A stretch of DNA of 64,000 bases, from the NCBI GenBank assembly GCA_013396915.1, contig VWZL01000430.1, positions 504,969 to 568,968 of the forward strand, given 5' to 3'. Under the pieces are notes generated by a model that saw nothing but the letters and a program-made list of their open reading frames with translations, did not search any database and was not told where the DNA came from. This document shows positions 1-9,754 of the stretch, in pieces (position 1 is the first letter of the stretch; each line of letters begins with the position of its first letter). The stretch is from Stercorarius parasiticus (Eukaryota; Chordata; Aves; Charadriiformes; Stercorariidae). The position numbers were made by a program, and so were the translations under genes.

Positions 1-939
1 TCCAGCATGCTGTGGGGCAGTGCAGAGCACAGGCTGAATTTCGGAGCAGAGGAGATCCCATGCACACGGCAGCTCCTCCAAACCACCTCACTGAGCCCCG
101 CGCCGGGGGCTGCTCCTTGCTGGGCAGCTGGCATGTGCCACCCCAGCCCGGGGACGGTGGGGAGATGGGGAGATCACCGGGGCTGCTTGCAGCAGAGCGG
201 CCGGTGGGGATTCACAGCCCTCCTGAGCCCCATGTGCTGCCGGTGCCAGGCTGCATCCCATCCTTGGGGAGCCTGGTGCGGAGCTGTAGGAACCTCGTCA
301 CGCATTAGGCTGGATTTACACTGCCCTCGCCGTGGCTTTCTCCCCCGTGCCGCTTCGCCCCACCTGGGGCTGGTGCTGGGTTCACCCACCTGTGCAGGGG
401 GGGCTGCCGTGGGGGGGGTGATGTGCCTGGGAGCTGTCGGGGTTCTCATCCCGCTCCCTGCCTCAGGCAGCTGCTGTCAGCACGGACTGTCCCTCCTGGT
501 TGCCGGGGGGGGTGCTGCCAGCATCTGGGGTGCTTGGTATCCCTCTGGTGTGCGGGGCGGGCGGCCATGCTGTGCCAGCTGCCATCTGCTCACCAGGCAG
601 GCATGGGCCGGGCTCAGGATGCGGCACTTCGGTGGCAGCGCTGGTGGGCTGTGCACCCCCACCAGCTACTTCGGGCAGGAGGGAGGGGACAGGCCCATGC
701 CAGGGCGGCGGGTGGCACAGTGGTGCCAATGGCAGGGAGTAGGGCTGGCCATCCCCAGGGGATGGTGCCAAGAGGCCACGGTGATGGCCATCCTGCACTT
801 AGGTGCTGGTGCCCATGGGCAGTGCCATTTCTTGGGTGATTACTATGCCTTTAGGTGTGTCACTGGTGACTGTTCCGTGCCACTGCCACCTGTGCACGGC
901 ATCCCCTGGGATGAGGCACCATCAGGGCTGTCAGCAGCA

Positions 940-1145
940 TCTGCCCCCTGGAATATTTCCTCCAACACTGGCAATTTTTATGTGTGAGAAGTAAATAAGC
1001 ATCAATTAACCCCCGGAGCCATTCTCGTGCTGCCAGTGAGCGGCCGGCAGGGCGCTCGCTCGTTAGTGGCCCTGTGGCTGCTTCCTCCTGTTAGCCAGCG
1101 TGCGAATCCCCGCCAGGTAACGGGCTCATTAGCTGGATGGACCAG
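940..1145. promoter_or_regulatory. AT-richer island in intron 1, possible conserved element
   Basis: A short drop in GC content with AATTTTTATG, GTAAATAAGC, ATCAATTAAC and GGGCTCATTAGCTGG, flanking a CpG-rich core. Words of this kind (TAAT cores, TAAATA) are typical of homeodomain and forkhead sites in intronic enhancers. No conservation data are available, so the regulatory reading is inference. Confidence 0.25.
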
Positions 1146-1252
1146 CAGCCCAGACAGATGGACGGACCCCGACGCGCCCTGGCCGTGGGGCTGGGGGTCA
1201 CTGGGAATGCGCAGGGTCTCCACGAGCACAACTGGGCTCTGCTGCCATTGGG

Positions 1253-1292
1253 AGGGGTAGGATGCGCCGGGGGGGAGGCTGGGGTTTGGGGG
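1253..1292 (+). other. G-run cluster, potential G-quadruplex
   Basis: G-runs of 7 (1269-1275), 4 (1281-1284) and 5 (1288-1292) are separated by loops of 3-5 bases, with a further GGGG at 1254-1257. Because the 7-G run can supply two tracts, 1269-1292 fits the usual rule of four G3 tracts with loops of 1-7 bases on the + strand, so the structure could also form in the pre-mRNA. Confidence 0.5.
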
Positions 1293-1749
1293 TTTTGCTC
1301 AGAAAAAACCCAGGTGAGGGGGGGTGGCAGTCAAGGGGGAGTGACAGGGACAGCAGATGGGTGAAGGGGATGTGGCGGGGTCCACAGAGCCCCCCTCATT
1401 TGCTCTCCCCAGCTCTGGCCCGCAGCAGGGCTTGTGCAATCCTGCTCTGGCTGGAATTGCGCTTGTTTCTCCCAGCCTGTGCTCCCCCCGGGACACACAG
1501 GAGAATGTCCAGCCCCCCCTCACACCCCGAGACCCTGGAGGCATCCCCAAGCTGGAGGAGCCACCCCTGGGACTCGCCGCTGGGATGCTGGGGATCGGCA
1601 GGGCGCTGGGAATGCTGCAAAGGGCACCTTGGTGCTTGGTGTCGATGCCCGTCTCGGGTCCCCCCGCACCCACCGCCGCGCCGGGCACAGCCCCGCAGGC
1701 AACGTCTGGCCCCTCCAAAGGACACGGAGGGGGACACACAGGATCCCAA

Positions 1750-1776
1750 CCATCCCAGCCGTCCCAGCCATCCCAG
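1750..1776. repeat. 9-bp tandem repeat, 3 units
   Basis: Three units (CCATCCCAG, CCGTCCCAG, CCATCCCAG) run head to tail, with a degenerate unit just before them. They sit immediately upstream of the CAG tract. Confidence 0.8.
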
Positions 1777-1781
1777 TGATG

Positions 1782-1814
1782 CAGCAGCAGCAGCAGCAGC
1801 AGCAGCGGCGGCAG
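1782..1814. repeat. (CAG)8 microsatellite with CGG interruption
   Basis: Eight uninterrupted CAG units occupy 1782-1805, followed by CGG CGG CAG. The tract can be read as polyglutamine or polyserine in short open frames, but none of these frames is supported as coding. It lies in intron 1. Confidence 0.9.
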
Positions 1815-1935
1815 CATCGCTGCCAGATGCAAATTGATAGTCAAGTCACTCATCCAAACAATAGGGTCCGGCTAATCCTTTTACAATGGGACTAATTGCT
1901 AATCAGACCGATTTCACACTGGCTGTTCCCCTGAC
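1815..1935. promoter_or_regulatory. candidate intronic enhancer with POU, SOX and homeodomain words
   Basis: An AT-rich island directly after the CAG tract. It contains a perfect POU octamer ATGCAAAT (1827-1834), the SOX-like AACAATAG (1857-1864), the OTX/GSC-type core TAATCC (1873-1878), ACAATGG (1883-1889) and TAATTG (1893-1898) followed by CTAATCAG. So many distinct developmental factor words in about 70 bp of a GC-rich intron is unusual and fits a conserved neural or ectodermal enhancer. This is inference from motif content only. Confidence 0.4.
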
Positions 1936-2295
1936 AATGAGGCTCCGTGGAGAAGGGCTCCTGGGAGGGGGTGAGGAGGCTCCGTGGGTGCCCACAGCTC
2001 CCCCCAGCCCCCCCAGCCCCATGGCAGCCTCTGCAGCAGGGCCAGCCCTTCGGCAGATGGGTACCGGGATGGCACTGGGGTCTTCCAGCTTGGCAAAGCC
2101 TCCGGCAGCCTGTGGTCAGGGTCTGGCGCGGGCTCCAGCCTCATCCTCCCTTGGTGCCAACCGGGGCTGAGCAGCGCTTGGGTCCACCTGCAGCATCTGG
2201 CAGCCCTGGTGCCACCTCCAGCCCTCGCCTCCACCACCCGGAGCATCCCCTGCCCCTCCGCGGAACTACGAGGGGCGAGGGCTGGTGCCTGGTGC

Positions 2296-2938
2296 CGGCA
2301 GTGTGCCCAGGTGTCCAAGAAAGCCAATGGCGTCCTGGCTTGTATTAGAAATAGTGTGACCAGCAGAAGTAGGGAGGTGATTGTCCCCCTGTACTCAGCA
2401 CTGGTGAGGCCACACCTTGAGTATTGTGTCCAGTTCTGGGCACCTCAATACGAGAGAGATATCGCGGTGCTGGAGCGAGTGCAGAGGAGGGCAATGAAGC
2501 TGGTGAAGGGCCTGGAGAATAAATCTTATGAGGAGCGATTGAGGGAGCTGGGATTGTTTAGTTTGAGGAAGAGGAGGCTGAGGGTAGACTTCATCACTCT
2601 CTACAACTACCTGAGAGGACATTGTAGAGAGGTTGGTGCTGGTCTCTTCTCACAGGTAATTAGCGATAGAACAAGAGGGAATGACTTCAAGCTGCAACAG
2701 GGCAGGTTTAGACTGGACATTAGGAAAAAATTCTTCACAGAAAGAGTGGTCAGACACTGGAACAGTCTGCCCAGGGAGGTGGTGGAGTGACTATCCCTGA
2801 ATGTGTTTAAGAGTCACTTAGATGTGGTGTTTGGGGATATGGTGTAGGGGGGAACTCTGTAGAGTGGGGTTGATGGTTGGACTTGATGATCCCAAGAGTC
2901 TTTTCCAACCTGAATGATTCTATGATTCTATGATTCTG
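2296..2938 (+). mobile_element. CR1 LINE, 5'-truncated (ORF2 C-terminus and 3' UTR)
   Basis: The + strand encodes the C-terminal part of CR1 ORF2, a retrotransposon reverse-transcriptase polyprotein, with the familiar blocks [51 protein letters not shown] and [11 protein letters not shown]. It runs from about 2311 to a stop at 2788-2790. A short 3' UTR (GGTTGGACTTGATGATC, TTTTCCAACC) and a terminal run of ATTCTATG-like octamers at 2915-2938 follow. The frame is open for about 160 codons, so this copy is not heavily decayed. The RT core and the 5' end are missing, as is usual for CR1 copies, so it cannot move by itself. Confidence 0.95.
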
Positions 2939-3486
2939 ACATGGTGGATGTCACCCCCTGGCATGGGCTGGATGTGGGCTGGGTACTGATGCTCCTTGCC
3001 TTGTGCCGTTCGGGTACTGTGGGGCTGCGGTGCCGCGTGGGGCCAGGGTGCCAGGATGGTCTTGCTGCTTTGGCAAGGGGCCTGAGCCATCGGAGCAGGG
3101 TGGGCAGGGCATGGCAGGGTGACATGGGGGCAGATGGGGATGGGGAGGGAGACACAGCAAGGGTGCAGGGCATGGCCAGCCCTGCAAAGATGCAGGCTGC
3201 TGCGGGAAGCGGCAGGGCTTCGGGTCGCAGGGCAGAGAGGGGCAAAGCAGTGCCGGAGGCGTCATGGAGACCCTGGGACTGGCATCAGCCTTCGCCTGCT
3301 CTTCCTGCACCCTGCCGAAAATCCGCCAGACCCTGCCGCAAGGCAGCTGCTGCCAGGGAGGTATTGCCTGCCCTGATGTCCCCTCGCACATCGTCACACT
3401 GCCAGGGCCTGGCCAGGAGCTGAGCCCCACATTTCGGGCCAAGCCATCATGGACTGCTCCCTGCCAGCCCGGGGCTGGGTGCTCTA

Positions 3487-3639
3487 GGATGCCAGAGGCT
3501 GTGGGATGCCAGCGGCTGTAGGATGCCAGAGACTGTAGGATGCTGGGTGCTGTGGGATGCTGGGTGCTTTAGGATGCTGGGGGCTGTGGGATGCTGGGGG
3601 CTGTGGGATGCTGGGGGCTGTGGGCTGCCGAGTGCTGCC
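3487..3639 (+). repeat. 17-bp minisatellite, about 9 units
   Basis: Eight good units of the form GGATGCTGGGGGCTGTG, and a ninth degenerate one, run without spacing. The first three units carry CCAG in place of CTGG, and units 6-8 are identical, a sign of recent unit duplication at the 3' side. The 17-bp period is not a multiple of three, so open frames through it are accidental. Confidence 0.92.
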
Positions 3640-3734
3640 GGGGTGGTGGTGGGTGAAGCAGGTCCCTGCCTGCCTGGTGTTAATAAGCTCCCGTCCCGCC
3701 CCCGTGCAGCCCCCTGCCCTGCGCTGTGCACCCT

Positions 3735-3860
3735 GAGCCGTGGCCAGCCAAGCACATCAGGGTGCTAATGAGGAGAGAGCCGGGCTCGCCGCGCCTTGCA
3801 CTTAATTGCTGCTGTCTTTTGGCTCTTAATGAAGCTCCGCTGCATAAGAGGCAGCAGCCT
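3735..3860. promoter_or_regulatory. small AT-richer island in intron 1
   Basis: GGGTGCTAATGAGG, CACTTAATTGCTGC and GGCTCTTAATGAAGC give three TAAT/TTAAT cores within about 80 bp, against a GC-rich flank. This is compatible with a homeodomain-bound conserved element; there is no other support. Confidence 0.25.
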
Positions 3861-4589
3861 GCCCTCCCCTCCTCTCCCTCCGCAGCCTGACCCCACCAGC
3901 CCGGTCCCCTGCCCGGCACCAGCCCCCCCATGGCTCTGGGTCCATGGGTGGTGCTGGGTGCCTGCGTGCCCTGGACTGGAGCTGCCAAGCAGAGGGAGTA
4001 GCAGAGGAGGTTATCACTCTGATGAATGTCACCCCGTCCAGCTGTGACACTCCCAAACCCCCCAAACCCTGCTCCCTCTCTCTGTGGCGGGCACGGCAGC
4101 TCGGCCCCAGTCACGCAGAGCTGCAGCATCTCCTGCCTCTGGGGCTGAGCAGACCCGCGGAGTGCTGGCAGCGAGGGACCCCCTATATTGGGGGTCCCCA
4201 AACCTACAAGGGGTCCCAGCAAGCCCTGCTGGGGTGTCCCCAGACCCCTGGGTGATGTGTGTGGGTGCAAGGTGGCACCACAGGGCTGATCCGACTGTGG
4301 GCTCTGGCTCTGCAAACGCAGTGATGGCCGCATGCTCTGTCTCCTGCCACTGGCACCACGGCTCGGTGGCACGGAGAGGAGCTTGGGTCGCCCTGTGGCT
4401 GAAGGGAGTGGTGTCTGGGGGGTCAGGGAGAGCTCTCCCTGCCAGGCTGACTGGCCCAGGGCTTGGCTTGCTCTGGCTGACAGTGATGAGCAGTGGCACG
4501 GGCAGCCACCGCTGCCTGTCCCAGCCTGTTCCCGGATCCATGCCAGCCACGGCCTGCCCCCTCCACAGCTGTACCCGGGGCCGTGCAGG

Positions 4590-4870
4590 AAGGGGTTAAC
4601 GGCTAGCCCATACCTGCAGTTGCATTTTAAAGATGTGAAATTAAAGCCCGTAATTTATTCTCCCCACACACGAAGGAGCAATTAGTTCTAAACACGGCTT
4701 AATCAGTCAGCGCGAGATTGATTTCTGTAGACTTGGATTTGGTGGCTGCTGGCGAGGAGCCAGCCTGGGAGCAATCTCCAAATAAATGAAGTGCAGAGAA
4801 GTAAGCCATTACATAATATGATAGATGAGGCTGGAGCTCACTCGCCTCTTCATTAGTATTCCTCTGTACG
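4590..4870. promoter_or_regulatory. AT-rich island in intron 1, candidate conserved non-coding element
   Basis: About 280 bp of AT-rich, non-repetitive sequence with GGGGTTAACGG, TTTTAAAGATG, GTAATTTATT, GCAATTAG, GGCTTAATCAGTCAG, GAGATTGATTTC, CAAATAAATG, ATTACATAATATG and CTTCATTAG. It has no coding potential on either strand and no similarity to CR1. It is the largest such island in the intron and the best candidate there for a conserved regulatory element. Confidence 0.35.
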
Positions 4871-5059
4871 CCAGCAACGGCACCAAACTTTCTCCCCGGC
4901 ACCTTGGTTCCTTACCCCTCCCCGTCCCCTTGCAGCTGGGCAGGGGCAGGAGCAGCTCCCTGCCCTCAGCAGCCCCTGCCGAGTCCCCAGCCCGCGGCAG
5001 CGCTGCAGCACCGCGGGATGATGCTTCCCTGGGCTCTGCGTCTTCCCTTTCCCCTGTGG

Positions 5060-5145
5060 ACCCTGGGAAAACTGAGGCACAGGGAGCTGGAGCGGCATCC
5101 CACGGGCTGCAGATCAGCAGCAAGAGGCAGATGTCCTCACCCCCG
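5060..5145 (-). repeat. MIR-like SINE fragment
   Basis: GGGAAAACTGAGGCACAGGGAG (5065-5086) matches the reverse orientation of the well-known MIR 3' region (TGTGCCTCAGTTTCC), and the following GCTGCAGATCAGCAGCAAGAGGCAG region resembles the MIR core with its AGCTAGTAAGTGGCAGAG segment. The piece is diverged and short. Confidence 0.45.
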
Positions 5146-6357
5146 CTCTTCCCCTGGCCGGAGCTTTGAAGGCATCTCCCCAGGGTCACCCCAGCATGTC
5201 ATCCCGTGGTTAGTGGCAGCTGGGGATGCTTGCGTTGGGATGTGGCCCTGGTGCAAGCCCCCTGCCTCCTCCTGCCTCTGCACGGCCATCCCTGCTCCGG
5301 CCCGTGAGCTGCTCGGCACCGCAGGGCAGGCAAGAGCCAGAGGAGCGGAATGCTGTGCTCGGTGTGAACCCCTCCGAGGTGCTGGGTGTGGATGCAGGGA
5401 ACCAGGAGTGTCTGGGAGGAAAGCAGTCCCCCCCCTTGTCTGGGCAATGGGGTTTGTAGCTGGCTTTGCAGACCCCCTGTGCTGTGGTACCTCCAGCTTC
5501 TTGGGCAGGGCTTGTGTCTTCTGTCCCTGTCCCAGCCTGCAGACACGCAGGGAACAAGACCCCCTCTGCCTGTGCTCCCGGCCCTGCAGAGAGTGACGGG
5601 CATTTTGGGGGCAAGATCTGGCTTACCCGATGCTGACACGTGTCTTTGGGCTGTGGTGGTGCCGATGCATCACCCTGCCCGGCGGTGAGGGAGGAGGGAG
5701 CACATCGCAGAACGATGCTGGGCGGGAATGTGGGTTTGGAGCCAGCTCCAGAGGGTCGGTGTGGGGCGGTGTGTGGGGAAAGGGAGTCCCTCTGCCCATG
5801 GAGCTGGTGGGGTAGGGAGAGGGGGCTGGGACCTCTGCAGAGATGCTGGTGGGCAAGGCTGTGTGGGGAGCATCCTGGTGGGCTCTGCTTCCAGCGTGGT
5901 TGGCCAGGGCTGGGAGGGATGGAGAAGACCTGGACCTGTGCATGGTCCTGACTCTGCCTCTGCTTTCCTTGTCCTTTCCATGTCCTCTTCACCTTGTCCC
6001 TCCCCAGGTTCCTGCCAGGGAAGAAGAGTCCCCTGAGACCTGGCCTTGCCTGCTGCAGGGCTGGTGCAGGTCCCCGGGGTACACGCTAAAGACACTGCCC
6101 CAACTCCCTGCCATGACAGTAATTGTGCTGACGATAGACAGTGGATGGATGCAGCAAAGGGCCATGACCCGTGTGCTCCTGGGGGTGAAACGGCTGGCAG
6201 CGCTGTGGGAGAGACCCCCCAGCTGAGCTCGCTCAGCCCTGACCCTCTGTGGTGTCCCAGGGGATGGAACCCAGGTCTCCCGTGATGGCCCGGGTACCCC
6301 CAGCCCTGTGGTCATCCCCCTCCTGCCTGGGGTGCTGGAGCCGCTGCTGACCGTCCC

Positions 6358-6380
6358 CTCTGTCCTTGCTGTCTCTGCAG
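6358..6380 (+). other. FOXO6: splice acceptor of FOXO6 exon 2
   Basis: A pyrimidine-rich tract (CTCTGTCCTTGCTGTCTCTG) ends in CAG at 6378-6380, followed by AAC for the Asn that opens the NSIRHNLSLH helix. This is the position at which FOXO genes are split (the codon after the GWK of exon 1), and the phase is 0. It fixes the 5' border of the exon; the in-frame TTG and CTG codons just upstream belong to the intron. Confidence 0.93.
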
Positions 6381-7793
6381 AACTCCATCCGGCACAACCT
6401 CTCCCTGCACACCCGCTTCATCCGCGTGCAGAACGAGGGCACCGGCAAGAGCTCCTGGTGGATGCTGAACCCCGAAGGTGGCAAGACAGGGAAGACGCCC
6501 CGCCGGCGGGCAGTCTCCATGGACAACAACAGCAAGTTCCTGCGCATCAAGGGGAAGGCCAGCAAGAAGAAGCAGCTGCAGGTGACGCAGGAGCGTGGGG
6601 AGGACAGCCCTTCCTCCCAGCAAGCCAAGTGGTCGGAGAGCCCCGCGTCCCACGCCAGCGACGAGTACGACGCCTGGGCGGACTTCAGGACGCGGGCTAA
6701 CTCCACGGCCAGCACACTGAGCGGGCGCCTCTCGCCCATCATGTCCAACCACGAGCCGGATGAGCTGGAGGAGGACGACGGTACCCCCTCCTCTCCACTG
6801 ATGTACCCCAGCCCCTCCAGCACCATGTCTCCTTCCCTCAACGCCCGCTGCTCCGTGGAGCTGCCCCGGCTGACCGACCTGACCGGCACCATCAGCCTGA
6901 ACGAGAGCCTCGGGGAGAGCATGCTGGAGGACCTGCAGGACGGTTACACCATGAGCCCTTCGCAGCAGCTCCCCCCGGCCGCCCTGCGGCAGCGCAGCTC
7001 CAGTTTCACCTTCAACTCCAAGTGCTCCACCATGGGGGCCGCCACCAACACCTACTGCGGGACTATCTACAGCCAGCCGGCCATGAGCCTCATGCGCCGC
7101 CTGCCCATGCAGACCATCCAGGAGAACAAGCAAGCCACCTTCTCGCCCGTCAGCTCCTACAGGAACGCCTCACTGCAGGACCTGCTCTCCTCCATCTCCT
7201 ACGCGCACAAGGAGAGCATGGTCCCGGGGGACCTGCCCCTGCCGCAGGCCAGCCCCATGGTGCCGGCCCGTGGCCACAGACACAACCCGCTGCTGTGCGG
7301 GAGCGGGGAGCAGGGTTTGTCCTCCTACCCGTCCCACTCGGGCTCTCTCATGAAGAGCAATGCTTTGTACCACCCGTCACCAGCCGGTCACCACCCTGCG
7401 GTCAACACCAGTGCCTTAGCTAATCCTGTCAGCCTTATGAGCTTGCCCAGTGACACGTGCAGCATGACGGCCATGCCGCACCACGGGCACCTGCATTCCT
7501 ACGCTAATAACCAAGGGGCACACATGAGCTTGCTGGATTCGCTGCAGGGCTCCTACCCGGGGGCTGTCCACCCCCCAGTGTTGGGCCAAGACAGGTTCCC
7601 AGCAGACCTGGACCTGGACATGTTCAATGGGAGCCTGGAGTGCGATGTGGAGTCGATCATCCTGAATGACTTTATGGACAGCGATGAGATGGACTTTAAC
7701 TTCGACTCGGCTCTCCCGCCGCAGAACGGGCTCAACGTGCCCGTGCTGCCCGGGGGTCCGCAGCCCACGAACCAGAGCTGGGTGCCCGGGTGA
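6381..7793 (+). CDS. FOXO6: Forkhead box protein O6, exon 2 (partial CDS, C-terminal 470 residues)
   Basis: FOXO factors bind TGTTTAC-type DNA in the nucleus and are expelled by PI3K-Akt signalling. Residues below count from the exon start. 1-16 NSIRHNLSLHTRFIRV is forkhead recognition helix H3 and what follows it; 17-40 is wing W2; RRRAVS (41-46) is the second Akt site; RIKGKASKKK (55-64) completes the NLS. RTRANS (103-108) is a third Akt site, followed by Ser111, Ser114 and SPI (Ser118), the CK1/DYRK-type positions. A leucine-rich stretch (157-186) resembles the nuclear export region; LQDLL (265-269) is the LxxLL motif; 402-445 (FPADLDLDMFNGSLECDVES and on) is the CR3 transactivation domain. 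The ending DFNFDSALPP...NQSWVPG and the block SSPLMYPSPSS identify FOXO6 rather than FOXO1, 3 or 4. There are no frameshifts, and the stop is TGA at 7791. Exon 1 lies upstream of the window. Mammalian FOXO6 lacks the third Akt site; the copy here does not. Confidence 0.97.
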   Translation, partial: NSIRHNLSLHTRFIRVQNEGTGKSSWWMLNPEGGKTGKTPRRRAVSMDNNSKFLRIKGKASKKKQLQVTQERGEDSPSSQQAKWSESPASHASDEYDAWADFRTRANSTASTLSGRLSPIMSNHEPDELEEDDGTPSSPLMYPSPSSTMSPSLNARCSVELPRLTDLTGTISLNESLGESMLEDLQDGYTMSPSQQLPPAALRQRSSSFTFNSKCSTMGAATNTYCGTIYSQPAMSLMRRLPMQTIQENKQATFSPVSSYRNASLQDLLSSISYAHKESMVPGDLPLPQASPMVPARGHRHNPLLCGSGEQGLSSYPSHSGSLMKSNALYHPSPAGHHPAVNTSALANPVSLMSLPSDTCSMTAMPHHGHLHSYANNQGAHMSLLDSLQGSYPGAVHPPVLGQDRFPADLDLDMFNGSLECDVESIILNDFMDSDEMDFNFDSALPPQNGLNVPVLPGGPQPTNQSWVPG

Positions 7794-9754
7794 CGCCCGC
7801 CCCAGGGTGGGGGGGGCTCACCACCGAGAAGCCACGAGGGGAACATTGAGACTAACTTTTTTTTTCCTTTCTCTTCTGCCTTTGTTTGTTAAGATGGGCT
7901 AGAGACGTCAGACGGAGCTTGAGATCGAACACAAAACACAAACCGTAGGGTCACAAGTTGAGACGGGGTAGGGCCCCCAGCCCACACACGTGCCCCATCT
8001 GCTGGGTCCTCCTGCGAGCATCCTCTGCAGGATGCGTGGGAGAGGCAGCCAGAGCCCGGCGGGTGCAGGGGCGGAGCAGGAAGGGAAAGCCTTTCCAGAT
8101 GGTCCCAATGCCCCACTGCAATGGTGCCAGTTTGGTTTGTCGTTAGGCTGGTGATGGAGCGGTGACGGCTGGTGGCGTGGGAACCCCCTGTGTGGGCACC
8201 CCTCTCTGGAAAGGGACCCTTTTCTCTGAGCCACCGTGGAAAATGAGTCCTCTGAGTAGAAGTATCAGGAGTAGGGACCCTGCCCTGGGGCAAGGGGGGG
8301 CTCTTCACCCTTAAATCCAGGTGGAGATCCGAGCTCTGCCAAGCCCGCACGCCCAGGCCACCTCCACTGTGGGGCTCCTTGTGTGGCTCCAGGCAGGTTT
8401 TCTTCCCAAGCAGTGAGAAGGGGAGGTTGGCGATGGAGGACGTGCAACCTGCAGCCTGGGGGACAGCACCTCAGGAGCCCAGGTGCCCGCTGGTGGCTGG
8501 GGGTGCCACAGTCATGCCTGCCCACGGGAAAGCTGCAGTGCCCTGCCCGGAGCAGGCATGGGATGCTCCTGCAGGGGATGGTCCTGCTGGGAGTGACCGC
8601 TGCTGGCCTGGTCTCCTGTGCTGGAGGCTCAGGGGGAGCCCACAGGGTCGGGGAGGGGGGGTGTATTTATTTGATTTCATGCACTCTTTTGCCATTGAGT
8701 TTTTGCGTTGGAAGGAAGGAAGGGTGGAGGGCAGGGAGAGGAGGAGAGAGGCAGTGGGCAGTGCGGAGGGCTGCGCCCCATCGCAAGTCTCATCTTGGCT
8801 TGGCCGTGGCACTGGGTGTTGGATGGTGGGGTAGAAGCTGGGGAGCTTTGATGTGGGTCATGCCGGAGGAGGGGGTGTGTGCGTGTGAGGAGGGGAGGGA
8901 TGCAGGGGCCGGGCTTCTGGAGGCAGCCCACCCTGCCCCAAGCCTGGGGAACCCATGCTGCATCCCCCACGTGCAGAGCTCAGGGAGGTGCCACAGGGCT
9001 CACAGCTGGGGCTGTGGGGCTTCTGGGGGGCTCGCTACTGATTTCAGGAGTGAGTCCAGCCAGCAGCCAGCATGCCTGTCCCGCAGGGCTCGCTGCCCAT
9101 CCCCAGGACAACAGGAGAGCTGGTGCGGGGGGGTGGCAGCAAGCAGGGGTAGCACTGGTGCACTTGTCTGCCAAGGGCCGGTGCTCCGTGGGGATGGGGA
9201 GCAGGAGTCACATCTGGTCCTGCTGTGTGTGGGGGGACCCCAAACTGTCCCCACTGCTTTGCGGGCAGGGGTGAGCCAGGGACCCACTGCCCTCCTGCAC
9301 TGCGCGGCGAGGGCTGCCGGCTGCCGGGAGCTCAGCCCTGGGGCAGTGGGTGTTCAGAGCAGGGCGGCCAGGCGGAGGAGATGGAGGGACTAGGAGGAGA
9401 GGCTGTGGGAGCTGCTGCTCTGTCCCCCGGGGCTCAGCCCGTCTTCCTTCTGGGCACCACACGCTTTCTCTAACCCCGCTCCCCGCCCCTGGGGTGCAGC
9501 AGGGTTATTCCACTGAATAAGCACATCCTCCTGGCCCAGCTCTTCCCTCGCTCCAGCACCACCTCCTCCACCATGGGACGGGAGTTGGGTCCCACCCAGC
9601 CATGGGGGAAGTGTGGGTGCTTGGGGATGGCAGGGTGGGACGCAGGGTGGGCACCTCCTGCTCCTCTCCTGACCCACCCGGCTGTGGCAAAGCGTGACAG
9701 AGGAGCCCCATGTGCCACCCTTCACCTTCGCCCTGAGCACACGGCGGGCATAGT

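Larger units (their letters stand above)
1..6380 (+). other. FOXO6: FOXO6 intron 1, 3' portion
   Basis: No coding sequence is recognisable here. The stretch lies directly upstream of a FOXO exon that starts at a well-formed splice acceptor, and FOXO genes have a large first intron splitting the forkhead domain, so it is read as the 3' end of intron 1. The exon 1 half of the forkhead domain does not occur anywhere in the 6.4 kb. The intron is GC-rich with CpG and G-runs. It holds a CAG tract, a 17-bp minisatellite, one CR1 copy, a MIR-like piece and three AT-rich islands, listed separately. The remaining parts (about 1-940, 1145-1740, 1940-2295, 2940-3480, 3860-4590, 4870-5060 and 5150-6360) show nothing specific; the open frames in them are what GC-rich DNA gives by chance. 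Confidence 0.75.

Noticed and set aside
7..987. 326-codon open frame at the window start
   Set aside because: No forkhead or other motif, and low-complexity composition. It is not FOXO6 exon 1, since the first half of the forkhead domain is absent.
1299..1853. Leu-rich and Gln-rich frames through the CAG tract
   Set aside because: The homopolymer comes from the microsatellite; no conserved flank.
8383..9393. 336-codon open frame after the FOXO6 stop
   Set aside because: Translation is Gly/Trp/Arg/Cys-rich, without domain, overlaps other frames, and lies in the inferred 3' UTR; this is what GC-rich DNA gives by chance.
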